Assembly: GCA_023460995.1 (NCBI GenBank)
Contig: JAEWOE010000006.1
Coordinates: 310,001-374,000, forward strand
From: Bacillota bacterium
GTDB taxonomy: Bacteria; Bacillota_I; Bacilli_A; RF39; UBA660
DNA length: 64,000 nucleotides
Reading direction: 5' to 3'
Below the pieces are notes generated by a model. That model did no database searches. It worked only from the letters and a program-made list of their open reading frames with translations, and was not told the origin of the DNA. The position numbers were made by a program, and so were the translations under genes. Positions within the stretch are counted from its first letter, which is position 1. The number at the start of each line of letters is the position of its first letter. This document shows, piece by piece, positions 56,937 to 64,000 of the stretch.

Positions 56937-59924
56937 ATGATGATACAAGAATTTAAAAAATACATAAAAATATTGAAGCTTATATCATTAGCAGTAGTCG
57001 CTATATCTTTTTGCGTGACTAATGTACATGCAGATGACTGGAATGGTTCAGGTGTTACTTATCAAAGTTCTGGTGGCACTTGTAACCAATCATCATCACA
57101 ATTATGTTTATGGGATAATAGAAATCACGTTTTATTAAAAGTTTCTTTATATTATTTTCCAGGAAAGACAGGTTTAAGTGGTGGTATTGAATTAGGGTAT
57201 GAAATTTATGGGCGTGGCGGAAATTATGCAAGCTATGCAGGATATTTTTCAGGTAAAACCCTAAGAACTTTATCTAGTGCTTTTGGAGCAAACAATATGA
57301 ATGATGGTATTTCTGGACCAGCTAAATCTTATTTTTATAATACAACTTCAAATTTTTATACTTTATTTCAATATATTACTGGTGTTTCAGGTGTTAACAC
57401 TCAGTCAGAGTTGCAAAATTGGATGTTAAACTATTGTAAAAGCCATGGTTATGGTAATACGCTTTCTGATTGTCATCAAACAATTGGCGGTAATAAGGGT
57501 TTTAGAATTGTTATTCAGCCGATTATAACAGGTATTTACGGTAGTTCTGACAGCGTTAGAGTGGCAACAGTAAAAACAATGTTTAAAAACTACGATATAT
57601 GGAATTCAAATTCAACGGTTAAAGCTGCTTCAGCATACATGTATTTAAATGAAAGAGATCTTGGATTTTCTGTAGGTTCATCAGCGGGTTCAACAGATAG
57701 ATCTACAGTATCAAGTGATACTTCGGGATATGGGCTAAACATGTTTACATGGCCTGGTGTAGATTCGCCATGTAATCCTTCAGTTCAGGGTGTTAAAACA
57801 TGCTGTAGTCTTTATGGTATAAAAAATGCAACAGACGCAGCTAATCATGATACTTCAAAAGTAACTAGTCCAATGAGCCAAGCTGCTTTAAATAGTGCTG
57901 GTTGTAACGGAAGTACAGGTGATGACGATGACGATGATACATGCACGAACACATATAAGATTACGAAAACTGTGCCATCAACATGTGCAAATGGAGTTTC
58001 TGGATTGGTTTCAGATAGTGCAAGTTGGAAATGTATTTTTACCAGTACTCTAGCTAATAGGGATACTACTGTAAAAAATAATTACATATTTTCAAATTTC
58101 TCTAATAAATATTGTTCAGTATATTGTCAAGAAAAAATTGAGTATCAATTTCCTGGAACAGGAGCATATGCTGATGCAGGTAGATATTTTGTAATATCTA
58201 GCTATTCTGGTTTACAAAATATAGGACCAATTAGATATACAGGAACAAGCACTTGTCGTGTTACTAATGCTCGAAATAGTGACAATGGCACTATTAATGT
58301 TTCACAGTTTGTTACGGATTTTAATAATGCAAACTATGCAGTGCTAGTTGCTTACGATAGATGGCAATATGCAGAACTTCAAAATGAAGTAATAAGTGAT
58401 GGTAGAAGTCATAATTGGAGTTCTACATGCACCGATAGTTGGTGTGTCGATTGGGATACGAGAGAAAAATGTACAGGAACAGGCAAAAATAAGACCTGTA
58501 CTACGGAAACGTATTGTTCAGAACACGATAGTTGCTCAGAATATAGATCAGGCACATATTGGACATATAATAATAAATACTTCTCTGGAACAACTTTCTC
58601 ATCTTCTACAGGAATTTCTAATGGAAGTTGTGGATGTAATTCAAGATGTGGTTCTTCATGTACTCCAAAAGCAAGTTTGAAGGATACAGCGTCTCTAAAA
58701 TCAGCTTATCAGGCAGCAGTAAATTATAGAACGAGTTTACTAGAAGAACTGAAAAAGTGTAATAATTTCTATAAAACTTATAATGAGTTTAAACCAAATA
58801 TTACATTTGCTTATGAAGATATTTTATATAAAAATACATATACTTTAAAAGCAACTGGCACAGCTTCATCTTCAACTGAGTATTTTAAGTCAGGAACAAG
58901 TGGTGGATCTAAAAACTCTTCAGTTCTGTCTTATAGTAATTCTGTAAATAGTGATGCAACTAATGAAGGGGCAACTTATCGTACAAATTCCACATCTGTT
59001 CGTGGATATTCAAGTACAATTAATTATCATGATTGTGGTTATAGTGTCACTAAACGTGGATGCTCAACAATTAATCAGTATATATATCCAACAAATACTT
59101 GGTTTGAACAGGTGACAAAAAGAACTTATAATTATACATTACCTGATGGAATAAATAATTATGTTGATAAGCCTAGCGGTTTTTCATCATCTACGCCAAC
59201 AGCAAGTTATGATTATATTCCATTTAGTAATTTACCTATACATTTTTCAACGAAGCCAGGAGATTATAAATACACTATAACAACAACAACATATGGACCA
59301 GGAAATAAATTTAATTCATATATTATTGGTAATACTAGTTTTAATAGAGTATCTTATCACGCTGATAATAAATATAATTGTACTTATAAGATTGATTCTA
59401 AAAAAACAATTATATGTGTTGCAAATAGTACTGATCCTAGTTGTGATACTGGTGATGACGATGGCTCAGGAACGGATTTAATATATAGACAAATTTCTTT
59501 ATATTATCCATTCCCAGGACAAAATGCCACTACTTCTAATTTAAGAACACCAGGGAAAAACTGGGCTTCTGCAAGTGGTAGTGATGCAATAAGTAAATTT
59601 ATATATAATAATAGAGGAGTATCTTATTATGAACTATATAAGTTACAGCCAATGTATGAAGTAACATTGACTCCAGCGTTAATGAGAAAAATCAAGAACT
59701 ATAATCAGGCACAAAACAATACAAAACAATGGTACTATAAAGGTACTGCTAAGCAAATTTATACATCAGTTGGTTATTCAGATTTTACACTAGATTGTAA
59801 AACAAGTTCAGATGGAAGTAAATCTTCAAAATGTACCAGTTCAGTAATAAGAAGTTGGGGTGTTAGAGGATGTGCAATTTCAGGAAGTGGTTATTCTAGA
59901 TGTGGAAATACTATTGCTTGGTAA
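56937..59924 (+). CDS. Giant cysteine-rich secreted protein 2
   Basis: The 995-residue paralogue of the preceding gene starts at an ATGATG after AAAGGG and has a signal peptide ending HA about residue 31. It keeps the same domains: LYYFPGKTGLSGG, IGGNKGFRIVIQPIITGIYG, one CC repeat unit (279-326), a run of six Asp (about 329-334), VDWDTREKC, GCGCNSRCGSSC, and a C-terminus RCGNTIAW. By hand count the mature part has about 34 cysteines. The difference in length from copy 1 is mostly two missing repeats plus loops. No anchor motif visible. Duplication is evident; divergence is spread across the length. Confidence 0.8.
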   Translation: MMIQEFKKYIKILKLISLAVVAISFCVTNVHADDWNGSGVTYQSSGGTCNQSSSQLCLWDNRNHVLLKVSLYYFPGKTGLSGGIELGYEIYGRGGNYASYAGYFSGKTLRTLSSAFGANNMNDGISGPAKSYFYNTTSNFYTLFQYITGVSGVNTQSELQNWMLNYCKSHGYGNTLSDCHQTIGGNKGFRIVIQPIITGIYGSSDSVRVATVKTMFKNYDIWNSNSTVKAASAYMYLNERDLGFSVGSSAGSTDRSTVSSDTSGYGLNMFTWPGVDSPCNPSVQGVKTCCSLYGIKNATDAANHDTSKVTSPMSQAALNSAGCNGSTGDDDDDDTCTNTYKITKTVPSTCANGVSGLVSDSASWKCIFTSTLANRDTTVKNNYIFSNFSNKYCSVYCQEKIEYQFPGTGAYADAGRYFVISSYSGLQNIGPIRYTGTSTCRVTNARNSDNGTINVSQFVTDFNNANYAVLVAYDRWQYAELQNEVISDGRSHNWSSTCTDSWCVDWDTREKCTGTGKNKTCTTETYCSEHDSCSEYRSGTYWTYNNKYFSGTTFSSSTGISNGSCGCNSRCGSSCTPKASLKDTASLKSAYQAAVNYRTSLLEELKKCNNFYKTYNEFKPNITFAYEDILYKNTYTLKATGTASSSTEYFKSGTSGGSKNSSVLSYSNSVNSDATNEGATYRTNSTSVRGYSSTINYHDCGYSVTKRGCSTINQYIYPTNTWFEQVTKRTYNYTLPDGINNYVDKPSGFSSSTPTASYDYIPFSNLPIHFSTKPGDYKYTITTTTYGPGNKFNSYIIGNTSFNRVSYHADNKYNCTYKIDSKKTIICVANSTDPSCDTGDDDGSGTDLIYRQISLYYPFPGQNATTSNLRTPGKNWASASGSDAISKFIYNNRGVSYYELYKLQPMYEVTLTPALMRKIKNYNQAQNNTKQWYYKGTAKQIYTSVGYSDFTLDCKTSSDGSKSSKCTSSVIRSWGVRGCAISGSGYSRCGNTIAW
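57771..57914 (+). repeat. Single copy of the 144-bp repeat unit
   Basis: It encodes 48 residues (CNPSVQGVKTCC...NSAGCNGS) homologous to the three units at 54355-54786 of the paralogue. Confidence 0.85.
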
Positions 59925-59933
59925 TTAATAATG

Positions 59934-59965
59934 AAAAAAGATTTAGATAATAAATCTTTTTTTTT
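59934..59965 (+). terminator. Terminator of cysteine-rich gene 2
   Basis: AAAAAAGATTTA (59934-59945) pairs with TAAATCTTTTTT (59951-59962). The outer stem is identical to that after gene 1, but the inner stem is absent. Confidence 0.85.
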
Positions 59966-59985
59966 AGTTTAAAATAATGTATAAT
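59957..59985 (+). promoter_or_regulatory. Promoter of the five-TM gene, T-tract at -35
   Basis: The terminator T run starts at 59957, 23 bases before TATAAT (59980-59985), the same arrangement as before gene 2. Confidence 0.5.
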
Positions 59986-60009
59986 AAATATATAATAAGG
60001 GGAGATATA

Positions 60010-61623
60010 ATGATACTAAGAAAACCGTATGCCATATTAATTAAAAATTTTAAATTAATTCATACAATTATTACTATTTGTATGGTTTATTTAGTGTATA
60101 AAACTTACCTTATATACGACTATATTAGGGCCTTTATGAAGACAGATATGTTAGCAACTGAAAAGGATATAACTGGTGAGTTATTTAATTTACAAATGTT
60201 TTTGTTACCTGCCATAATAATAACTCTTTTATTAATTTTATTAGTTGTAATGACCAGAAAGAAAAAACCCAAGTTATTTTATTTACTTAATATAATATTT
60301 TACGGAATTACAATAGGTATATACAGTTATTTATATAGTGGATTAAATTATATTGAGACAAATATTATGGAACTTAGAGAAATTAAACTCTTCCATGATA
60401 TTGCTATGATTTTATTAGGGGTCCAAATTGTTTCGATGATTCTTTCTTTCATAAGAGCAGCTGGTTTCGATATTAAGAAATTTGATTTTGGAAAAGACTT
60501 GATGGAACTTGATGTTCAAGATGAAGATAACGAAGAATTTGAAGTAAATGTAAATGTTGAGACAAATGTAATAAAAAGAATAATAAATAGGAATAAGCGA
60601 TTTATAAAATATGTATATATTGAGAATAAATTTTTTATAGATATAATAATATTATTTGCTTTAGCAGCCGGTTCTTTTTTTACATATATAAATGTAAATG
60701 TTTATAACGTAATTTATAATGAAGGTGATACTTTCTTAGCAGGAAATTTTGATTTAGGTGTCACAAAGTCATATATTACGCAGCAAAATTATAAAGGTAT
60801 AGAAGTAACGACTGAAGATAAAGTGCTACTTATTATTGAGTTAAATATAAAATCTTATGTAAAGGATCAATTACTAAACACAGCAAAAGCAGAAATGGTT
60901 GTAAACAATAATACTTATTTCCCTACAAAGGTTGAATATAAATCATTAATATTTGATTTGGGTAATACTTACTACAATGAAGAAATAGCTACTGATTTTC
61001 AAAAAATTCTTTTGGTATATGAGATACCTAAAGTAGATAAAGAAAAACCTATGCAATTTAAATATATAAATGATTTAGAAGTAAAGAAAAATAAACTAAA
61101 CCCAAAATATATTAGGGTTAGTTTAAATCCTATCAATTTAGATGAAGAAGAAGAAGTTATTGATGGTGAATTAGGTGAAGAAATGGTACTAAATGAATCA
61201 GTATTAGGAAAATCCACACTAATCATTAAATCTTTTGATATAGCTAAAGAGTATATTTTAAAGTATAAATATTGTGTTAATAAAGATGAGTGTTATCAAT
61301 CATTAGAATATTTAAAACCTACACTAAATACAAATTACAACAAGGCTTTATTAAAGATAAATGCCACACTAACTTTAGACGAAAGTATTAATGTAGATAA
61401 TATATATAGTCCGTTTAGTTTAATTAATTATTTTGGATCTATTGTATACAAAATTAATGGAAAAACTTATACCATTAGTAATGGCTTATCGAAAGTCGAT
61501 TCTTATAGAATTTCAACTGAAAATGATTACTATTTAGAAGTGAATGAAGTTGTAATGCAAGCTGAAGAAATTTATTTGGTTATTGACATAAGAAATAAGC
61601 AATATAAATATAAGGTAAAATAG
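60010..61623 (+). CDS. Polytopic membrane protein with large extracytoplasmic domain
   Basis: The ATG at 60010 follows AAGGGGAG. The 537-residue protein has about five TM segments (near 14-34, 60-80, 88-105, 128-150 and 203-224). The loop between the fourth and fifth is acidic. After the last TM comes a 300-residue beta-rich domain (NVYNVIYNEGDTFLAGNFDLGVT...LIVIELN) outside the cell, with two cysteines in YKYCVNKDECYQ. No family recognised. It sits between the cysteine-rich genes and the CpaB/CpaF genes, so an envelope receptor, platform or display role is plausible. Confidence 0.75.
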   Translation: MILRKPYAILIKNFKLIHTIITICMVYLVYKTYLIYDYIRAFMKTDMLATEKDITGELFNLQMFLLPAIIITLLLILLVVMTRKKKPKLFYLLNIIFYGITIGIYSYLYSGLNYIETNIMELREIKLFHDIAMILLGVQIVSMILSFIRAAGFDIKKFDFGKDLMELDVQDEDNEEFEVNVNVETNVIKRIINRNKRFIKYVYIENKFFIDIIILFALAAGSFFTYINVNVYNVIYNEGDTFLAGNFDLGVTKSYITQQNYKGIEVTTEDKVLLIIELNIKSYVKDQLLNTAKAEMVVNNNTYFPTKVEYKSLIFDLGNTYYNEEIATDFQKILLVYEIPKVDKEKPMQFKYINDLEVKKNKLNPKYIRVSLNPINLDEEEEVIDGELGEEMVLNESVLGKSTLIIKSFDIAKEYILKYKYCVNKDECYQSLEYLKPTLNTNYNKALLKINATLTLDESINVDNIYSPFSLINYFGSIVYKINGKTYTISNGLSKVDSYRISTENDYYLEVNEVVMQAEEIYLVIDIRNKQYKYKVK

Positions 61624-61655
61624 AGTGAAAAAGTATATAAGAAATGCAATAAATA

Positions 61656-61664
61656 TGTTATAAT
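61656..61664 (+). promoter_or_regulatory. Extended -10 promoter of the 61686 operon
   Basis: TGTTATAAT lies 22 bases before the ATG at 61686, with GGAGGG between. Confidence 0.6.
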
Positions 61665-61685
61665 TTAATAATGGAGGGTGTGTGA

Positions 61686-62396
61686 ATGAAACAACTAAAA
61701 TATATTTTAATATTTGGTATACTTATTTTCATACCTAATATTGCAAAAGCTGAAGAATGTTCAGTGAGTAATACAGCTAGACTGAAAAAAATAGCAAGTA
61801 ATATTACAACAAAATATGATTATGTTGAAAATTTGCCTGCCTCTGGATATGGCAATGTTCAGTTTACATTAACTATTAGTAATGTTACTAGTGATATTTA
61901 TGTTATGAATATTAAAAGCATTGAAGATTTTTACAACAAATTAGGTACTGCATTCTATGGCGATAGCAACAATCAAATTGTTATCAATGGTTTATCAGCA
62001 GGCACATCATATCATTTCTTAACATATGGAAATACTAATGACATATGTAAAGGAACATTAATATATGAATTTTATGTTACTACTCCTAGTTATAATAAAT
62101 ATTATAAAAATGATTTATGTAAAGAAGCGCCTGGTTATAAGTATTGTCAAAAATGGGCTAACATTAACATGACTGAGGAAGAATTTACTAAAAACATAAA
62201 AGATTATATAAAAGATTCTCAAACTGAAACACCACCTGAAGAAGAACCTGAAAAAGAGGATTATCTATTATTTCTTGAGATACTTAGAATTTTAAATAAA
62301 TACAATATACCTATATTTGGAAGTATTGTATTGCTATCCTTAATGGGAATTATAATTTTAGCTAGAAGAGATAGTTTTGATTTAAAGGTTAAGTAG
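61686..62396 (+). CDS. Secreted, C-terminally anchored protein of unknown function
   Basis: The 236-residue protein has a signal peptide (residues 1-22, ends AKA) and a beta-rich, Ser/Thr/Asn-rich extracellular domain with five cysteines after the signal (ECSV, DICKG, DLCKEA, YKYCQK and nearby). A Pro/Glu-rich linker (TPPEEEPEKED) precedes a C-terminal TM helix (about residues 211-228) and a short basic tail. This is the layout of a type I membrane protein. GGAGGG precedes the ATG. The gene probably starts an operon with the following genes up to the ATPase. Confidence 0.75.
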   Translation: MKQLKYILIFGILIFIPNIAKAEECSVSNTARLKKIASNITTKYDYVENLPASGYGNVQFTLTISNVTSDIYVMNIKSIEDFYNKLGTAFYGDSNNQIVINGLSAGTSYHFLTYGNTNDICKGTLIYEFYVTTPSYNKYYKNDLCKEAPGYKYCQKWANINMTEEEFTKNIKDYIKDSQTETPPEEEPEKEDYLLFLEILRILNKYNIPIFGSIVLLSLMGIIILARRDSFDLKVK

Positions 62397-62404
62397 GTGA
62401 ATTT

Positions 62405-62482
62405 ATGCAAATAGGCAATTGTGAAGAAAAAATAGTTAAGAATATTAATCTCGCTAGAAGGCGACTTTGTAAGGAGGAATAA
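62405..62482 (+). CDS. Small ORF of 25 codons
   Basis: AGGTGA at 62395-62400 stands four bases before ATG 62405, a good ribosome-binding site. The ORF reads MQIGNCEEKIVKNINLARRR and four more residues, basic and helix-prone, and the AGGAGG of the next gene lies inside its last codons. Its placement between the 61686 and 62485 genes suggests translational relay or a small accessory peptide. Confidence 0.45.
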   Translation: MQIGNCEEKIVKNINLARRRLCKEE

Positions 62483-62484
62483 AA

Positions 62485-62907
62485 TTGAAAGAATCGTTTT
62501 GGGCATATTTTATTGTAGTTCTTGGCATGATAGCAATAGGTTTCATTTTCTTGTTTCAAACGCTAACAAATACAGATGAACAATTAATGACTCTATTAGA
62601 TGAATCTGTAAAAGGAGCTATGTTTGATGCATTAGATGTAACAGCTTATAGAAAAAATGAGACGGTGCGCATAGATAGGGAAAAATTTGTTGAAAATTTT
62701 TTAAGAAGATTTTCACAAAATGCTTCACTATCTAGAACATATAACGTTAAAATATATGACGTTAATGAATTACCACCAAAGGTAAGTATAAAAGTCAGCA
62801 CCTTGGAAACAGGAACGCTTGTTTCTGGTGGTGGCAAAACATCTGAAGAACTCGTTGAATATACAGTAAGTAATACTTTAGATGCAATAATTGAAACACC
62901 ATATTAA
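62485..62907 (+). CDS. Single-TM secreted protein, minor pilin/TadE-like candidate
   Basis: The start is TTG 62485 after AGGAGG. The 140-residue protein has one N-terminal TM helix (about residues 7-27, WAYFIVVLGMIAIGFIFLF), then an extracytoplasmic domain: LLDESVKGAMFDALDVTAY, a FVENFLRRFSQN helix and strands ending in DAIIETPY. No cleavage Gly-Phe prepilin motif, but TadE/F-type minor pilins have this shape. It sits directly before the CpaB-like gene, 20 bases apart. Confidence 0.7.
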   Translation: MKESFWAYFIVVLGMIAIGFIFLFQTLTNTDEQLMTLLDESVKGAMFDALDVTAYRKNETVRIDREKFVENFLRRFSQNASLSRTYNVKIYDVNELPPKVSIKVSTLETGTLVSGGGKTSEELVEYTVSNTLDAIIETPY

Positions 62908-62927
62908 TAGAAGAAAGGAAGAGGTTT

Positions 62928-63758
62928 ATGAACGATTTTGTTAACAAACTAAAAAGATTTTTTAAAAACAAAAATACAGTAACAATTATTGGTGTAATTG
63001 CTGTATTAGCACTATTATATTGGGGGTATAGTTCGCAAGTTACTAGTGCTGTAACACCAACAGAGGTTCCAGTTGCATCGGAAACGATACAACCTAGAAC
63101 ACAAATCACTGCCGCTATGATTACTACTATTGAGGTTCCAAATATTGCAGTAGTAACGAATGTGTATACTAATAGTAATACTATTATTGGTATGTATTCA
63201 AATGTAAATACTGTTATTCCAAAGGGTAGTATGTTTTATATGGAAGCATTAATTACCAAAAGTGAATTACCTGATTCAGCATTCTTTGATATAGATGATG
63301 ATCAGATTCCTTATATGTTCCCTGTAACATTAGAAACAACATATGGAAATTCCATATATCCAGGAAGTAAAATTGATATATACATGAAAGCTGAAGATAC
63401 AGATAATAAAGTTATGTTTGGAAAACTATTAGCTGACGTTATTGTTGTAGCTGTAAAAGATACACAAGGAAGTGATGTATTTGAAGATAGTTCAGAAGAA
63501 AGAACTCCTGCATATTTAATATTTGGATTATCAGATGATATTCATGTTTTACTTAGAAAAGCAAGTTATTTAAGTGGAGTTGATTTAATACCAGTTCCAC
63601 ATGGAGGAACACTTGCTAGTGAAGGCCAAACTCGTGTTAGTACAGAATACTTAAAAGAATACATTAATTCAAAAACTATTGTTCTTGAAGGACAAGGTGG
63701 TACAACTACTGATGATACTAAAGACGAAGCGAAAACAACAATAAAAACAGACGAATAA
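62928..63758 (+). CDS. CpaB/RcpC-like Flp pilus assembly protein with SAF domain
   Basis: The 276-residue protein has one TM helix (about residues 18-35), then an extracytoplasmic SAF-type domain: VPVASETIQPRTQITAAMITTIEVP followed by VIPKGSMFYMEALI, and a C-terminal beta domain, YMFPVTLETTYGNSIYPGSKIDIYMK, here listed in conserved blocks. This matches the Flp/Tad pilus CpaB family. The C-terminus is Thr/Lys/Asp-rich and flexible. GAAAGGAAG precedes the ATG. It stands 14 bases before the ATPase gene, an order conserved in Tad loci. Confidence 0.85.
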   Translation: MNDFVNKLKRFFKNKNTVTIIGVIAVLALLYWGYSSQVTSAVTPTEVPVASETIQPRTQITAAMITTIEVPNIAVVTNVYTNSNTIIGMYSNVNTVIPKGSMFYMEALITKSELPDSAFFDIDDDQIPYMFPVTLETTYGNSIYPGSKIDIYMKAEDTDNKVMFGKLLADVIVVAVKDTQGSDVFEDSSEERTPAYLIFGLSDDIHVLLRKASYLSGVDLIPVPHGGTLASEGQTRVSTEYLKEYINSKTIVLEGQGGTTTDDTKDEAKTTIKTDE

Positions 63759-63772
63759 AGGGGTGATTAGTC

Positions 63773-64000
63773 ATGGAAGACAATATGTTCTCCCAAATAG
63801 ACTTTGGCGCAATTGAAAAATATTTAATAGATGACGATGTTACCGATATTTCTTATAGTAACGGTGGACAAGTTTGGTTAAAGACACTTTCAAAAGGTAT
63901 CTATAAGGTTGAAGATCCTGCAGTTAATAATGCATTTATGGAGAAACTTGCGTTTCAATGTTCTAATGTAATGGGAAAAACATTTAACATGGCACATCCT
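63773..64000 (+). CDS. CpaF/TadA-type secretion ATPase, 5' part only
   Basis: ATG 63773 follows GGGGTGATTAG. The open frame continues to the window end (76 codons). The N-terminal MEDNMFSQIDFGAIEKYLI, then DDDVTDISYSNGGQVWLKTLSKGIYKV has the pattern seen at the start of type II/IV secretion ATPases (ltDdvTDI plus strand with G). The Walker motifs would lie beyond the window. With CpaB upstream, a Tad-type motor is likely. Confidence 0.8.
   Translation, partial: MEDNMFSQIDFGAIEKYLIDDDVTDISYSNGGQVWLKTLSKGIYKVEDPAVNNAFMEKLAFQCSNVMGKTFNMAHP

Noticed and set aside
58396..58680. Overlapping plus-strand frame inside cysteine-rich gene 2
   Set aside because: Same-strand out-of-frame shadow; the paralogue does not keep it open.

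Overview
The window is a bacterial chromosome segment from a low-GC (about 30% by eye), Gram-positive-type organism using the standard genetic code: TGA is a stop in several genes and Trp is TGG. Gene content and order point to the Bacilli side of the Firmicutes: ywiB-argS-rpoE(delta), yabG-veg-spoVG-yabP-yabQ-divIC, rpsL-rpsG-fusA-tuf, prfB-ftsE-ftsX, gerQ, yunB and the cotJ genes. Several spore-associated genes coexist with an anaerobic ribonucleotide reductase and a 2-hydroxyacyl-CoA dehydratase-activase type system. I infer an anaerobic, probably gut-dwelling, spore-lineage member of an Erysipelotrichia or RF39-like group. That placement comes from gene content only.

Layout. 1-5.5 kb: 3' part of an unknown gene, a tRNA-Ala(TGC), a histidine phosphatase, a probable frameshifted gene, a membrane protein and an alpha/beta hydrolase. 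5.6-11.6 kb: a 932-residue secreted protein with a prepilin-type N-terminus and Ig-like repeats, two lipoproteins, small membrane or unknown proteins and a membrane-anchored metallophosphoesterase. 11.6-19.4 kb: M29 aminopeptidase, an active-looking and a degenerate polysaccharide deacetylase, a zinc-ribbon membrane protein, a TPM protein and a U32/DUF3656 protein. 19.4-23.7 kb: an A-tract-rich regulatory region with a LexA-like box, then nrdD, a detached NrdD-tail ORF, nrdG and yunB. 23.7-31.4 kb: DUF4015 glycosidase-like protein, yutD, a degenerate-Nudix regulator, a pilin-like protein and the str operon. 31.4-37.8 kb: FemABX ligase, a three-gene split activase/dehydratase system and topA. 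37.8-48.8 kb: prfB with its programmed frameshift, yitT, ftsEX, a compacted spore/division cluster, lemA, gerQ, pduL and a class A PBP. 48.9-53.4 kb: ywiB-argS-rpoE, a lipoprotein, and a cotJA-cotJB fusion with cotJC.

53.4-64.0 kb is the most novel stretch. Two giant, secreted, cysteine-rich paralogues carry a 48-residue repeat in three copies and one copy respectively. They are followed by a five-TM protein with a large ectodomain, two small membrane-anchored secreted proteins, a tiny ORF, a CpaB-like protein and the start of a CpaF/TadA-type secretion ATPase. This looks like a Tad/type IV-like export locus that may assemble or display the cysteine-rich proteins. The idea is inference, because the prepilin, peptidase and platform genes would lie beyond the window.

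Regulation. Most promoters seen are extended -10 sites (TGnTATAAT) with short leaders and AGGAGG- or GGTGA-type ribosome-binding sites. Convergent genes often share palindromic bidirectional terminators that overlap their stop codons.
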